35,317 bases of DNA from Nostoc sp. MG11 (GTDB taxonomy: Bacteria > Cyanobacteriota > Cyanobacteriia > Cyanobacteriales > Nostocaceae). A model generated the notes under the pieces. The model was not told the DNA's origin. It saw only the letters and a list, made by a program, of their open reading frames with translations, and made no database searches. The stretch covers positions 1-35,317 of the forward strand of contig NZ_JACXXN010000046.1 in the NCBI RefSeq assembly GCF_014904695.1. Direction: 5' to 3'. Positions 29,501 through 35,317 of the stretch are shown here, one piece after another (the first letter of the stretch is position 1; each line of letters opens with the position of its first letter). The translations under genes were made by a program, and so were the position numbers.

Positions 29501-32500
29501 TTTGTCCTGCCAAAGCTACTCTACTTGGGCCTTGTCGCGTTATTCCACTTGAATATGCCAATATCACTTGTCGCAGTATTGACATTGAATTGCCGCAAAA
29601 TGCCACAGAAACATCACGATTGCTAGATAGTTTGTTCTATGAGTCCACTGCATTGAATGAGGAACCAATAATCGCTTATCGGGGAGAAACCCGTCTGATT
29701 CTGGAGTATGAACAAAAACACTTAACCCCTGATGATGGCAACGAAAATATTCCCTTGCAAAATCATGGAGTTTATGTAATCGCTGGCGGACTTGGTGGCG
29801 TGGGTTTATCTTTAGCAACTTTTTTGGCTGAAGAATACGCAGCGAAAATTGCACTGATTACGCGATCGCCATTTCCATCACGAGAATCTTGGCATGACCT
29901 CTTGACTCAATCGCATATATGTGATTTTCGCACTTATCTAGAAAATTTATATGATGCTGAGTCAGTATGGTCAGAAAAACTGGCGATCGCATCTCTGGCT
30001 GATTACCCCGGTTTAGAATCAGGGCTACGAGAATTGTGTTGTTGCTATGCCCTTGATTACCTCAAGGGAGCGCTGAGAAAATCAAAGACGGTAACAGGTA
30101 TAGATACCCAAAAACTTTTAGAATGTCTTGAGTTATTGCCCTCAATGGTGCGATTCGTCGATTTTATGATCGACTTACTGCAAGAGCAAGAAGTACTAAT
30201 TAAACAAAATAGGCGACTTCATTTTGGGCCCAATTTTAACCAATTACAAGATTCTTCTCGTTTGAGTGCCTCACTACGTGCTAACTACCCAGCATTCACT
30301 GGCATTATTGATGTTTTGGAACGTGCTGCTACAAATTACCATGAGGCTCTCTCAGGTAAAATTCCGGCAATTAGTGTGTTGTATCCAGAAGGTCGCTCTG
30401 ATTTTCTGGAACAAGCTACAAAAAACACTTTAGAGTATAGTCAGGAGCCGATCTATCGCCGGGTATTAGCCGAATTAGTGCGGATCTTGGCACAGCAGCA
30501 GGAGAAACGCCCTCTACGGATTTTGGAAGTCGGTGCTGGTAGCGGGTTATTAACACAAGTTGTTGCTGAGGAACTTTCTCAACTAACTTCCCAAAAGGTC
30601 GAGTATTGGGTAACTGATATTAGCCCCAGCTTTATGGAACAGCTTCAGCATCGGATTGCAGACAATGGTTTTGACTTCATCCAAACAAGGGTATTCGATA
30701 TTTCCAGAGATCCGGTAACTCAAGGTTATGCTCCTGGCAGCTTTGATGTTATTTTGGCACTCAACGTTGTTCACGCAACACCAAACATTGAAAACACACT
30801 ATTTAACCTGCGATCGCTTTTAGCTCCTAACGGAATTCTGGCACTGATTGAAGCCACGAAAATGCCCCCTTGGGTTGATATGATCTGGGGATTATCTAAG
30901 GGCTGGTGGCAGTTTGAGGACACTCATTTACGTAGCCGGTCGCCCCTTTTAAGTCAGCACAATTGGGAAAAGCTGTTGACAGAACAGGGTTTCACAACCG
31001 TTGAGAGCTTACCGGCTAATGCTGAGATGCAAAGTACTACCGATACAGCTTTAATTATTGCTCAAGTCAGCAGTGAGCGAGTTGCAGCCTCACCTAGTTG
31101 GCATAGTGAAGCCAATCCCCAAGAATTAACACAACATCGAATTCGCCGGATTCAGGAAATCGAACTCCGGGGGGGAGAGGTGGAAATTTATCACTGTGAT
31201 ATTTGCGATCGCGATGCACTATCGGCAACAATTGGCGATGTTGAGCAACGTTTTGGTACAATTAATGGTGTCATCCAATCCGCTATGGTACTCGATGACG
31301 GATTAATGCAGCTAGAAACCTCTCAGAAAGCGATGGAGGTGCTGCGTCCAAAGATCCAAGGTACGCAATTACTGTTTGAATTAACTGACAATCCCCAGCG
31401 GCGCTTTTTTGCTATTAGTTCTTCTCTAGCTTCCACTCTTGGACTCCACGCCCAGGCAGATTATTGTGCTGCCAATGCTTTCCAAGATGCTTTTGCTCAC
31501 AAGATGAATGCTGAGTCCGAGTCTTTTGTCTGTTCTATCAATTGGGGCAATTGGAGTGATGCTGGCGCGGCAATGCGTCTGCTTATGGACAAGTCTTCTG
31601 CTGCACCGCGACTACATTGGGTTCCTCATCCCCTGTTCGATCATTGTGTAGAGACTATTTCAGGTAGAAGAGTTTATCACGCTCGCTTGTCAGTACAACG
31701 ACATTGGATTGTGAACGAACATCGGCTTGACGAGCGTCCGCTAGTTCCAGGTACAGCCTTCCTAGAATTGGCTAGGGCAGCTTATCAACATTGGCACCCA
31801 AGTCAGGCGATAGAATTGCGCGATGTCTTGTTCCTAAATACGTTAGAGGTGGATGAATCCCAGGAGCGTGAAGTGCGTGTTGTTCTAGAAGACAGAGGAG
31901 ATTACTGCAACTTTACTATTCTTAGCCAAGATGATGCGTCCTACTGGTATGAAAATGCACGAGGCGAAATTGCCCTACTCAAAGAGTATCAACCAAAACT
32001 CTACGATATTCAAGCCTTAAGGCGTGCTTGTCAGGAGAAAAGAGCATCTGATACGGGACTGACAAGTGCCAGAGATAACATGAAGCATTACGGCCCTGTT
32101 AGTGTTGGGCCACGTTGGTATAAGGCGATCGCAGATAGATATTTCGGTCAAAATCAGGCTATGGCTGAGTTGACTTTATCAGAAGATAATAGTGATGATT
32201 TATACCATTATAAGTTGCACCCCGCCTTGCTTGATGTCGCCACCAGTTTTGCGATCGCTGCCAAAGATTTCTACTTTCCCTTTAGTTATCAAAAGTTGCG
32301 GCTTTACGGGTCACTACCATCAAAGATAGTAGCTTATGCACGCTATCTCGATGACGGCCGCTCAGGTAAAGAAACCATTTCTTTCGATATTCTGTTACTA
32401 GATGAAGCTGGTTACGAATGTGCCTTGATAGAAGGCTTTATGCTCAAGAGCAGCCCTGAACGCTCCACCAATAAAGCTATTAGTCCAGTTGCATCCCCTG

Positions 32501-33009
32501 ATCTACATCCGGAATTACAGCAGGGGATGACTTCCCTAGAGGGAGCCAAAGCCTTCCGTCGGATACTGAAACAATCGTCATCCCAAGTGTTGGTTTCTAC
32601 TCAAGATTTTGCCAGTGTCCAGGCTGAAAACAAAACTATGAGGGTATTACGCTTCAAGGAAAATGCCTTGCCCTTATTACGAGAGTGGACAACAAATCAT
32701 GTAAACTCTCAACCCCACTCTATTACAATCAACAATTCTTGGAGCGATTATCGTCAAGGATTAACTTCTCCATTATCAGAGGAAATGACAGCCCTAGTAA
32801 ACATTTTTCGAGAGGTCTTACGCATACAAGAAATCAAAACCAGTGACGATTTTTTCAATCTTAATGGAGATTCATTACAAGCGATTCTGGTGACTTCTCG
32901 CATCAGAGAGATATTTGGTGTAGAACTAGGTACAGATGCACTTTTTGATTGCCCCACTCCGGAGGAACTTCTGCAATCTATCAAGCAAAAACTAGTCGTA
33001 GTTAAATAA
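26572..33009 (+). CDS. Type I PKS with inactive AT and methyltransferase nested in KR (KS-psiAT-KR[cMT]-DH-ACP)
   Basis: A 2145-residue module. KS is complete: Cys182 (TACSTS), His318 (EAHGTAT), His358 (NIGHLD). Its style (GGILSPDGHC, NNDGSDKVG) resembles KSs that accept chains from NRPS modules. The AT region (about 530-780) lacks the Ser nucleophile (GFGLGKY, Gly623) and the HAFH subdomain. A KR structural half spans about 853-1010. The catalytic half opens with GGLGGVG at about 1071, is interrupted by a cMT (about 1110-1510, LEVGAGSG at about 1317, NVVHAT), and resumes with LDD (B-type), SSS and Tyr1631 (DYCAAN). A DH follows, with His1717 and Asp1888. ACP Ser2101 is in NGDS. There is no release domain. 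The predicted action is to extend N-methylvalyl by two carbons, C-methylate, reduce and dehydrate. The malonyl group must be loaded by another AT. Confidence 0.92.
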   Translation: MTEQQNLDNLAIAVIGMAGKFPGADDLDSFWKNLCNGVESIRHFTTEELLDVGVNQTTVSDSHYVAAKGVLSDIDLFDADFFGVNPHEAELIDPQHRLFLETAWTALENSGYDPQRYDGWIGVYAGSGNTTYLNHVLQDSKDLNLRAGQTHVFFGNYPDFFASRVAYKLGLKGPAVVVRTACSTSLVAINMACQSLLNYQCDMALAGGCSIHVPQKAGYVYEKGGILSPDGHCMTFDQRAAGTVPGDGVGILVLKRLDDALQDQDNILAIIRGFALNNDGSDKVGFTAPSVDGQAEVISLAHEMAGGDFEAVGYIEAHGTATPLGDPVEVAALTQAFRQKTQKTNFCAIGSVKTNIGHLDAAAGVASAIKTILSLRHGLLLPSLHFQTPNPKIDFAHSPFYVNTTLKEWPKQDQPRRAGVSSFGMGGTNAHLVLEAASSRKGKSQADTFQVLPLSAKTPEALEQLTYNLADYLTSHPDICLNDVAYTLQVGRAQHSCRRAIICKTHAEAIEGLRGVGVNQVNLLPKENVRQPIFIFHGLGAINLAVIRKLYADEPIFTQALDRCFQVLKPYYQDDLYQIFSSPESELSLHLANTQPIFLAVAYALAQLLQSLGIEPGGVVGFGLGKYICASIAGVMAIEDALMLIAKHDTSSSEKLTTLLQTMDLQSPQISVFDSVVGDWIDKTELISPEYWVDQLKQQASVSKLPLDSQYLLLELAPGKILDSQTAKENSETIINVYSTIESAPNQQKPIFQSLLHIWLAGGQISWQQLHVGITPRRVELPTYPFQRRRYWYEPGQTVRVATQPAPIFKQLPPTPLKKKKNLAEWFYVPQWRRTLPLLPFSSLNLTGSQNSWLLFLDECGVGQKFAQYLQSLGINVFTVSHSTSFQVLSEREYTINSTTAEHYGLLLDDLAQRHQMPSYILNFWFVTSLSDELAPETGFEMLLFLAQALGKCDRSFTTHLTIVSTNLHAIEPSDRICPAKATLLGPCRVIPLEYANITCRSIDIELPQNATETSRLLDSLFYESTALNEEPIIAYRGETRLILEYEQKHLTPDDGNENIPLQNHGVYVIAGGLGGVGLSLATFLAEEYAAKIALITRSPFPSRESWHDLLTQSHICDFRTYLENLYDAESVWSEKLAIASLADYPGLESGLRELCCCYALDYLKGALRKSKTVTGIDTQKLLECLELLPSMVRFVDFMIDLLQEQEVLIKQNRRLHFGPNFNQLQDSSRLSASLRANYPAFTGIIDVLERAATNYHEALSGKIPAISVLYPEGRSDFLEQATKNTLEYSQEPIYRRVLAELVRILAQQQEKRPLRILEVGAGSGLLTQVVAEELSQLTSQKVEYWVTDISPSFMEQLQHRIADNGFDFIQTRVFDISRDPVTQGYAPGSFDVILALNVVHATPNIENTLFNLRSLLAPNGILALIEATKMPPWVDMIWGLSKGWWQFEDTHLRSRSPLLSQHNWEKLLTEQGFTTVESLPANAEMQSTTDTALIIAQVSSERVAASPSWHSEANPQELTQHRIRRIQEIELRGGEVEIYHCDICDRDALSATIGDVEQRFGTINGVIQSAMVLDDGLMQLETSQKAMEVLRPKIQGTQLLFELTDNPQRRFFAISSSLASTLGLHAQADYCAANAFQDAFAHKMNAESESFVCSINWGNWSDAGAAMRLLMDKSSAAPRLHWVPHPLFDHCVETISGRRVYHARLSVQRHWIVNEHRLDERPLVPGTAFLELARAAYQHWHPSQAIELRDVLFLNTLEVDESQEREVRVVLEDRGDYCNFTILSQDDASYWYENARGEIALLKEYQPKLYDIQALRRACQEKRASDTGLTSARDNMKHYGPVSVGPRWYKAIADRYFGQNQAMAELTLSEDNSDDLYHYKLHPALLDVATSFAIAAKDFYFPFSYQKLRLYGSLPSKIVAYARYLDDGRSGKETISFDILLLDEAGYECALIEGFMLKSSPERSTNKAISPVASPDLHPELQQGMTSLEGAKAFRRILKQSSSQVLVSTQDFASVQAENKTMRVLRFKENALPLLREWTTNHVNSQPHSITINNSWSDYRQGLTSPLSEEMTALVNIFREVLRIQEIKTSDDFFNLNGDSLQAILVTSRIREIFGVELGTDALFDCPTPEELLQSIKQKLVVVK
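28150..28915 (+). other. Degenerate acyltransferase domain
   Basis: AT homology is still readable: an FHGLG stretch in place of FTGQGSQ, TQPIFLAVAYALAQLLQSLGI, SIAGVMAIEDALMLIA, and the closing linker VELPTYPFQRRRYW. GHSVGEY is replaced by GFGLGKY, so the catalytic Ser is Gly623 and the preceding His is Phe. About 80-90 residues that normally carry the second catalytic motif (HAFH) are missing between LIAKHD and QISVFDSVVGD. The domain should be catalytically dead and probably serves only as a structural linker. Confidence 0.85.
29900..31110 (+). other. C-methyltransferase nested inside the KR catalytic domain
   Basis: The KR Rossmann fold starts at GGLGGVGLSLATFLAE and continues to LITRSPFPSRESW. 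About 400 residues of methyltransferase follow, and the KR then resumes at HRIRRIQEIELRGGEVE, CDICDRDAL and its catalytic Ser/Tyr. The insert is of the same cMT family as the two in the other megasynthases, with LEVGAGSG, NVVHATPN, IEATKMPPW and SKGWWQFED, and keeps the likely His/Glu catalytic pair. Confidence 0.85.
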
Positions 33010-33127
33010 AAGTACTGCTATATGAAGATGTTCGGACTTGTACGAAGTAGCAATTAGAAAATAAAATTAAACATCTGTTTATTTTTGACATCCCCAGGAA
33101 TTAAACATTGAAAATCGATATAAATAT
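33010..33127. other. Short AT-rich spacer
   Basis: A 118-bp gap between the third megasynthase and the KAS III-like gene. No convincing terminator hairpin or ribosome binding site is visible, so read-through transcription is possible. The sequence AATATATG immediately before the next gene recurs before the Rieske gene. Confidence 0.4.
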
Positions 33128-34060
33128 ATGTTCAGCAATAAAAAAGTTTATTTAACAGCGCCATCATACGAATTAGGCAATCTTAAAGATATCGAAACTT
33201 TAGATGAGCTTAAAGAAGATAATCAAATTTTAGAAACCCTGTTAAAATTCGGATTAAAAAAATATGCTAAAAGTCACTTACCACCACTAGTTATGGCTAA
33301 ACAAACTGCAAAGTATACTTTAGAAAAAGTAAGTATAACTAGAAAAGAAATTGATGTTTTAATCTATGCCACTAGCAGTTTTTGGGATTCTAGATTTTAT
33401 GATGGTAAGGAAGTCAGTCGTTTAAGTTATGAACTAGGTTTAGAGAATGCATACCCAATTGGTGTTTTTCTTTCTGAATGTGGAAACATACACACTGCCA
33501 TACGTACTGCTGCTAGCTTAATCCAAGCTGGAGAATGTAGAAATATTTTAGTCGTGACTACAGATCAAACTCAGGAAGGCGGAACAAGAATAATTCCACC
33601 AAATATTTCTATAGCAAGTGACGCAGCAGCAAGTTGCATTGTTAGTGCGGAAAAAGGAGACTTTGAAATCATCCATATAACTCAACACACTAATGCAGCA
33701 ATGAGTGAACTAGATATAAATGAGAAAAGTGAAGAGTATATGTATGCGGTAACAGAAGGTATCAAGCAAACTTTGTGGAAAGCAATGAAATTCATCGAAA
33801 AAGAACCAAGAGATTTTCAGCAATTAATTACTAATAACTATAGTTTATTATTGTCAAAAACTATTAGTGACTTAGGAGGCTTTGACTTTGAGCAAGTTTA
33901 CACCGAAAACATAGCAAGATTTGCTCATGCTTTAGCATCTGATAATTTAATAAACTTATGTGATTTATTCAATAACAATTATTTAAATTCACAGGATTTG
34001 CTTCTTCTATTAGGAACAGGATCAAATATGTGGGGAGCTACAATTTTAAGTAAATTATAA
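33128..34060 (+). CDS. Divergent KAS III (FabH)-like protein
   Basis: A 310-residue protein with the thiolase-fold plan of 3-oxoacyl-ACP synthase III: DVLIYATSSFWDSRFYDG near the N-terminus, the nucleophile region FLSECGNIHTA with Cys118, EGGTRIIPPNISIASDAA, and a C-terminal LGTGSNMWGATIL matching the usual GFGxGLxWGA. FabH uses Cys-His-Asn. Here the His motif (PHQAN) reads TNNYS (Asn236) and the Asn motif (GNTSAAS) reads AHALASD (His267), so the two residues appear exchanged. Such homologues can condense acyl groups with malonyl-ACP or act as O-acyltransferases (CerJ-like). It follows a release-less assembly line, so starter formation, acyl transfer or chain release are all conceivable; none is shown. 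It is AT-rich compared with the megasynthases and has no clear ribosome binding site. The fold family is fairly sure; the reaction is unknown. Confidence 0.75.
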   Translation: MFSNKKVYLTAPSYELGNLKDIETLDELKEDNQILETLLKFGLKKYAKSHLPPLVMAKQTAKYTLEKVSITRKEIDVLIYATSSFWDSRFYDGKEVSRLSYELGLENAYPIGVFLSECGNIHTAIRTAASLIQAGECRNILVVTTDQTQEGGTRIIPPNISIASDAAASCIVSAEKGDFEIIHITQHTNAAMSELDINEKSEEYMYAVTEGIKQTLWKAMKFIEKEPRDFQQLITNNYSLLLSKTISDLGGFDFEQVYTENIARFAHALASDNLINLCDLFNNNYLNSQDLLLLLGTGSNMWGATILSKL

Positions 34061-34163
34061 AGAAAAATATGGTTACTTAACAGTTATATTTAGCTAATTT
34101 TTTTCGCCTTTACTTAAATAGTTAGCAAAGCAAGATAAATTTATTCCAAACGAGCTTAAATAT
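34061..34163. other. Short AT-rich spacer
   Basis: A 103-bp gap between the KAS III-like and Rieske genes. I see no clear terminator or ribosome binding site. The AT-rich motif before the ATG (AAATATATG) matches that before the previous gene. Confidence 0.4.
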
Positions 34164-35165
34164 ATGAAACAACGCTTTCCATTTACGTCATTTCCTAATG
34201 GTTGGTTCCGTATTGCCTACAGTCATGAATTACCACTTGAAGGTGTTAAACCACTTTCTTATTTTGGAAAAAACTTAGTACTATTCCGCACTAAACAAGG
34301 ATCTCCCCATGTACTTGATGCCTACTGTCCTCATTTAGGAGCAAACTTGGGTTACGGTGGACGTGTTGAAGGTGAAACTATTAAATGTCCGTTTCACGGG
34401 TGGTGTTTTAATAAGTATGGAAAATGTACAGATGTACCTTATGCAAATAGAAGTTTACCTAATGTACAGATTCCGACTTGGCACGTTAGAGAAATTAACG
34501 GCTTGATTTTTTTATACTACCATGCTCAAGGAGAAGCTCCAACGTGGGAATTACCCCAGATACCTGAATTAACTTCTCGAGAATGGACTCAGTTAAAACA
34601 AGGTAGCCAGTGCCAAATTAATTCTCATGTTCAAGAACTACATGAACAAGTTGTAGATATTGCTCATTTTCCAACAGTGCATTCCGATCACTCTACTAAA
34701 AGTCAAGGTTCAGAGATAGATGGTTCGATTTGGAAACAATATCTTCTTTCACAACAAGCTCTTAAAATTGCAACATTAAACTTGCAGATAGAAACTAAAA
34801 TCGAAATAATTCTCTATGGCTTGGGATATAGTTTACAAAGATATTGTATTAGTGGAATCGGTAAGCTAGAATTCATTCTCTTATTTTTGACAACACCAGT
34901 GAATGAAGAGGAGCTTGAGATACATATGCTTATTAGTATTAAGAGCTTGTTTAGTAAAACCATAACCTCAGCTTTGACACCATTGCTGGTCAAGACCTTA
35001 GAAAATGAAGTGAAAAAAGACTTCCCCATCTGGAAAAACAAACTTTACCGCACTCATCCAATTCTCTGTGAGGGTGATGGTGAAATTATGAGATATCGTT
35101 ATTGGGCTAGCCAGTTTTATTCCGAACTTATTGAAATTTCTAGGGGGAGCAACACGATTTTGTGA
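34164..35165 (+). CDS. Rieske non-heme iron oxygenase, KshA/cholesterol desaturase-like
   Basis: A 333-residue oxygenase component. The N-terminal Rieske [2Fe-2S] site is complete: Cys55-Pro-His57 and Cys75-Pro-Phe-His78. The mononuclear iron site is readable as Glu161, Asp165, His168 and His173 in HEQVVDIAHFPTVH, with Asp286 (KKDFPIW) as the likely third ligand. The C-terminal block KNKLY...DGEIMRYRYWASQFY is typical of the group containing 3-ketosteroid 9-alpha-hydroxylase and cholesterol 7-desaturase. These enzymes use O2 and electrons from a separate reductase to hydroxylate or desaturate unactivated carbons. No ferredoxin or reductase gene lies in the window. Its place after the assembly line suggests late tailoring of the product, which is inference. 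The start ATG lacks a clear ribosome binding site but fits the family (FPNGWFRIAYS). Confidence 0.88.
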   Translation: MKQRFPFTSFPNGWFRIAYSHELPLEGVKPLSYFGKNLVLFRTKQGSPHVLDAYCPHLGANLGYGGRVEGETIKCPFHGWCFNKYGKCTDVPYANRSLPNVQIPTWHVREINGLIFLYYHAQGEAPTWELPQIPELTSREWTQLKQGSQCQINSHVQELHEQVVDIAHFPTVHSDHSTKSQGSEIDGSIWKQYLLSQQALKIATLNLQIETKIEIILYGLGYSLQRYCISGIGKLEFILLFLTTPVNEEELEIHMLISIKSLFSKTITSALTPLLVKTLENEVKKDFPIWKNKLYRTHPILCEGDGEIMRYRYWASQFYSELIEISRGSNTIL

Positions 35166-35317
35166 GGTTAGACAAAGGGACTTCTAGAGAATAAAATATA
35201 CCAGCAATAAAAAATATTATCCCTAACTGTCTAATTAGTATACAAAGCAGATAAGCTAGAGAAAGCAGCTACTAGCAGTAAAAATTAGTGATAGCCAAGT
35301 TGCCTCGCCATCGCCCA
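35166..35317. other. Right-edge non-coding sequence
   Basis: About 150 bp after the Rieske stop with no gene. TTAGACA (35168-35174) and TGTCTAA (35228-35234), plus AGGGA/TCCCT inside them, could pair across a long loop, but this is weak evidence for a terminator. Confidence 0.35.

Noticed and set aside
32400-33009. Search for thioesterase, reductase or other release domain at the end of the third megasynthase
   Set aside because: Only a linker (EGAKAFRRIL, QVLVSTQDF) and an ACP are present; no GxSxG hydrolase or NAD(P)-binding reductase motif.
35168-35234. Possible terminator after the Rieske gene
   Set aside because: The stem is interrupted (7 bp plus 5 bp), the loop is about 40 bases and no T-tract follows.
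1-35317. CRISPR arrays, tRNA or rRNA genes
   Set aside because: No regularly spaced repeats and no recognisable tRNA or rRNA sequence seen in the non-coding stretches.

Overview
The window is cyanobacterial, most likely from a filamentous Nostocales-type genome. The octamer GCGATCGC (HIP1) recurs through the coding sequence, the DNA is AT-rich, and the left edge carries an IS66-type transposase remnant of the kind common in Nostoc relatives. All convincing genes are on the + strand.

Layout. Positions 1-547 hold a broken IS66 transposase. Positions 548-1334 have no gene but contain a nested inverted repeat and a short tandem repeat. A four-EF-hand calcium-binding protein (1335-1883) is followed by about 490 bp of non-coding DNA with a strong hairpin. 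The biosynthetic locus then runs to the right edge: an acyl-CoA dehydrogenase-like flavoprotein (2374-3492), a group II PLP decarboxylase (3563-5260), three megasynthases (5320-12861, 12858-26567, 26572-33009), a divergent KAS III-like protein (33128-34060) and a Rieske oxygenase (34164-35165). The cluster may continue past the right edge.

Assembly-line logic (inference from domains). Megasynthase 1 is KS-AT-DH-cMT-ER-KR-ACP and should make an alpha-methylated, reduced acyl chain. Megasynthase 2 is KS-AT-ACP-aminotransferase-cMT-C-A-PCP-C-A-NMT-PCP. It should extend the chain, C-methylate it, transaminate the beta-keto group to a beta-amino acid, then add two residues. Both adenylation domains read as valine, and the second residue should be N-methylated. 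Megasynthase 3 is KS-(dead AT)-KR split by an inserted cMT-DH-ACP. It should add one C2 unit, C-methylate, reduce and dehydrate it, giving an alpha-methyl alpha,beta-unsaturated, vinylogous N-methylvaline end. That end matches the C-terminal unit of hemiasterlin as I know it. No thioesterase or reductase release domain and no loading module are visible, so both the starter and the release step are open.

Most unusual points: a methyltransferase nested inside a ketoreductase; an AT that has lost its nucleophile and a whole subdomain; DH placed after KR; a C-methyltransferase placed after the aminotransferase; a KAS III homologue whose catalytic His and Asn positions are exchanged; and an adenylation domain with altered A3, A7 and A8 motifs. 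I could not assign the cluster to a known compound.
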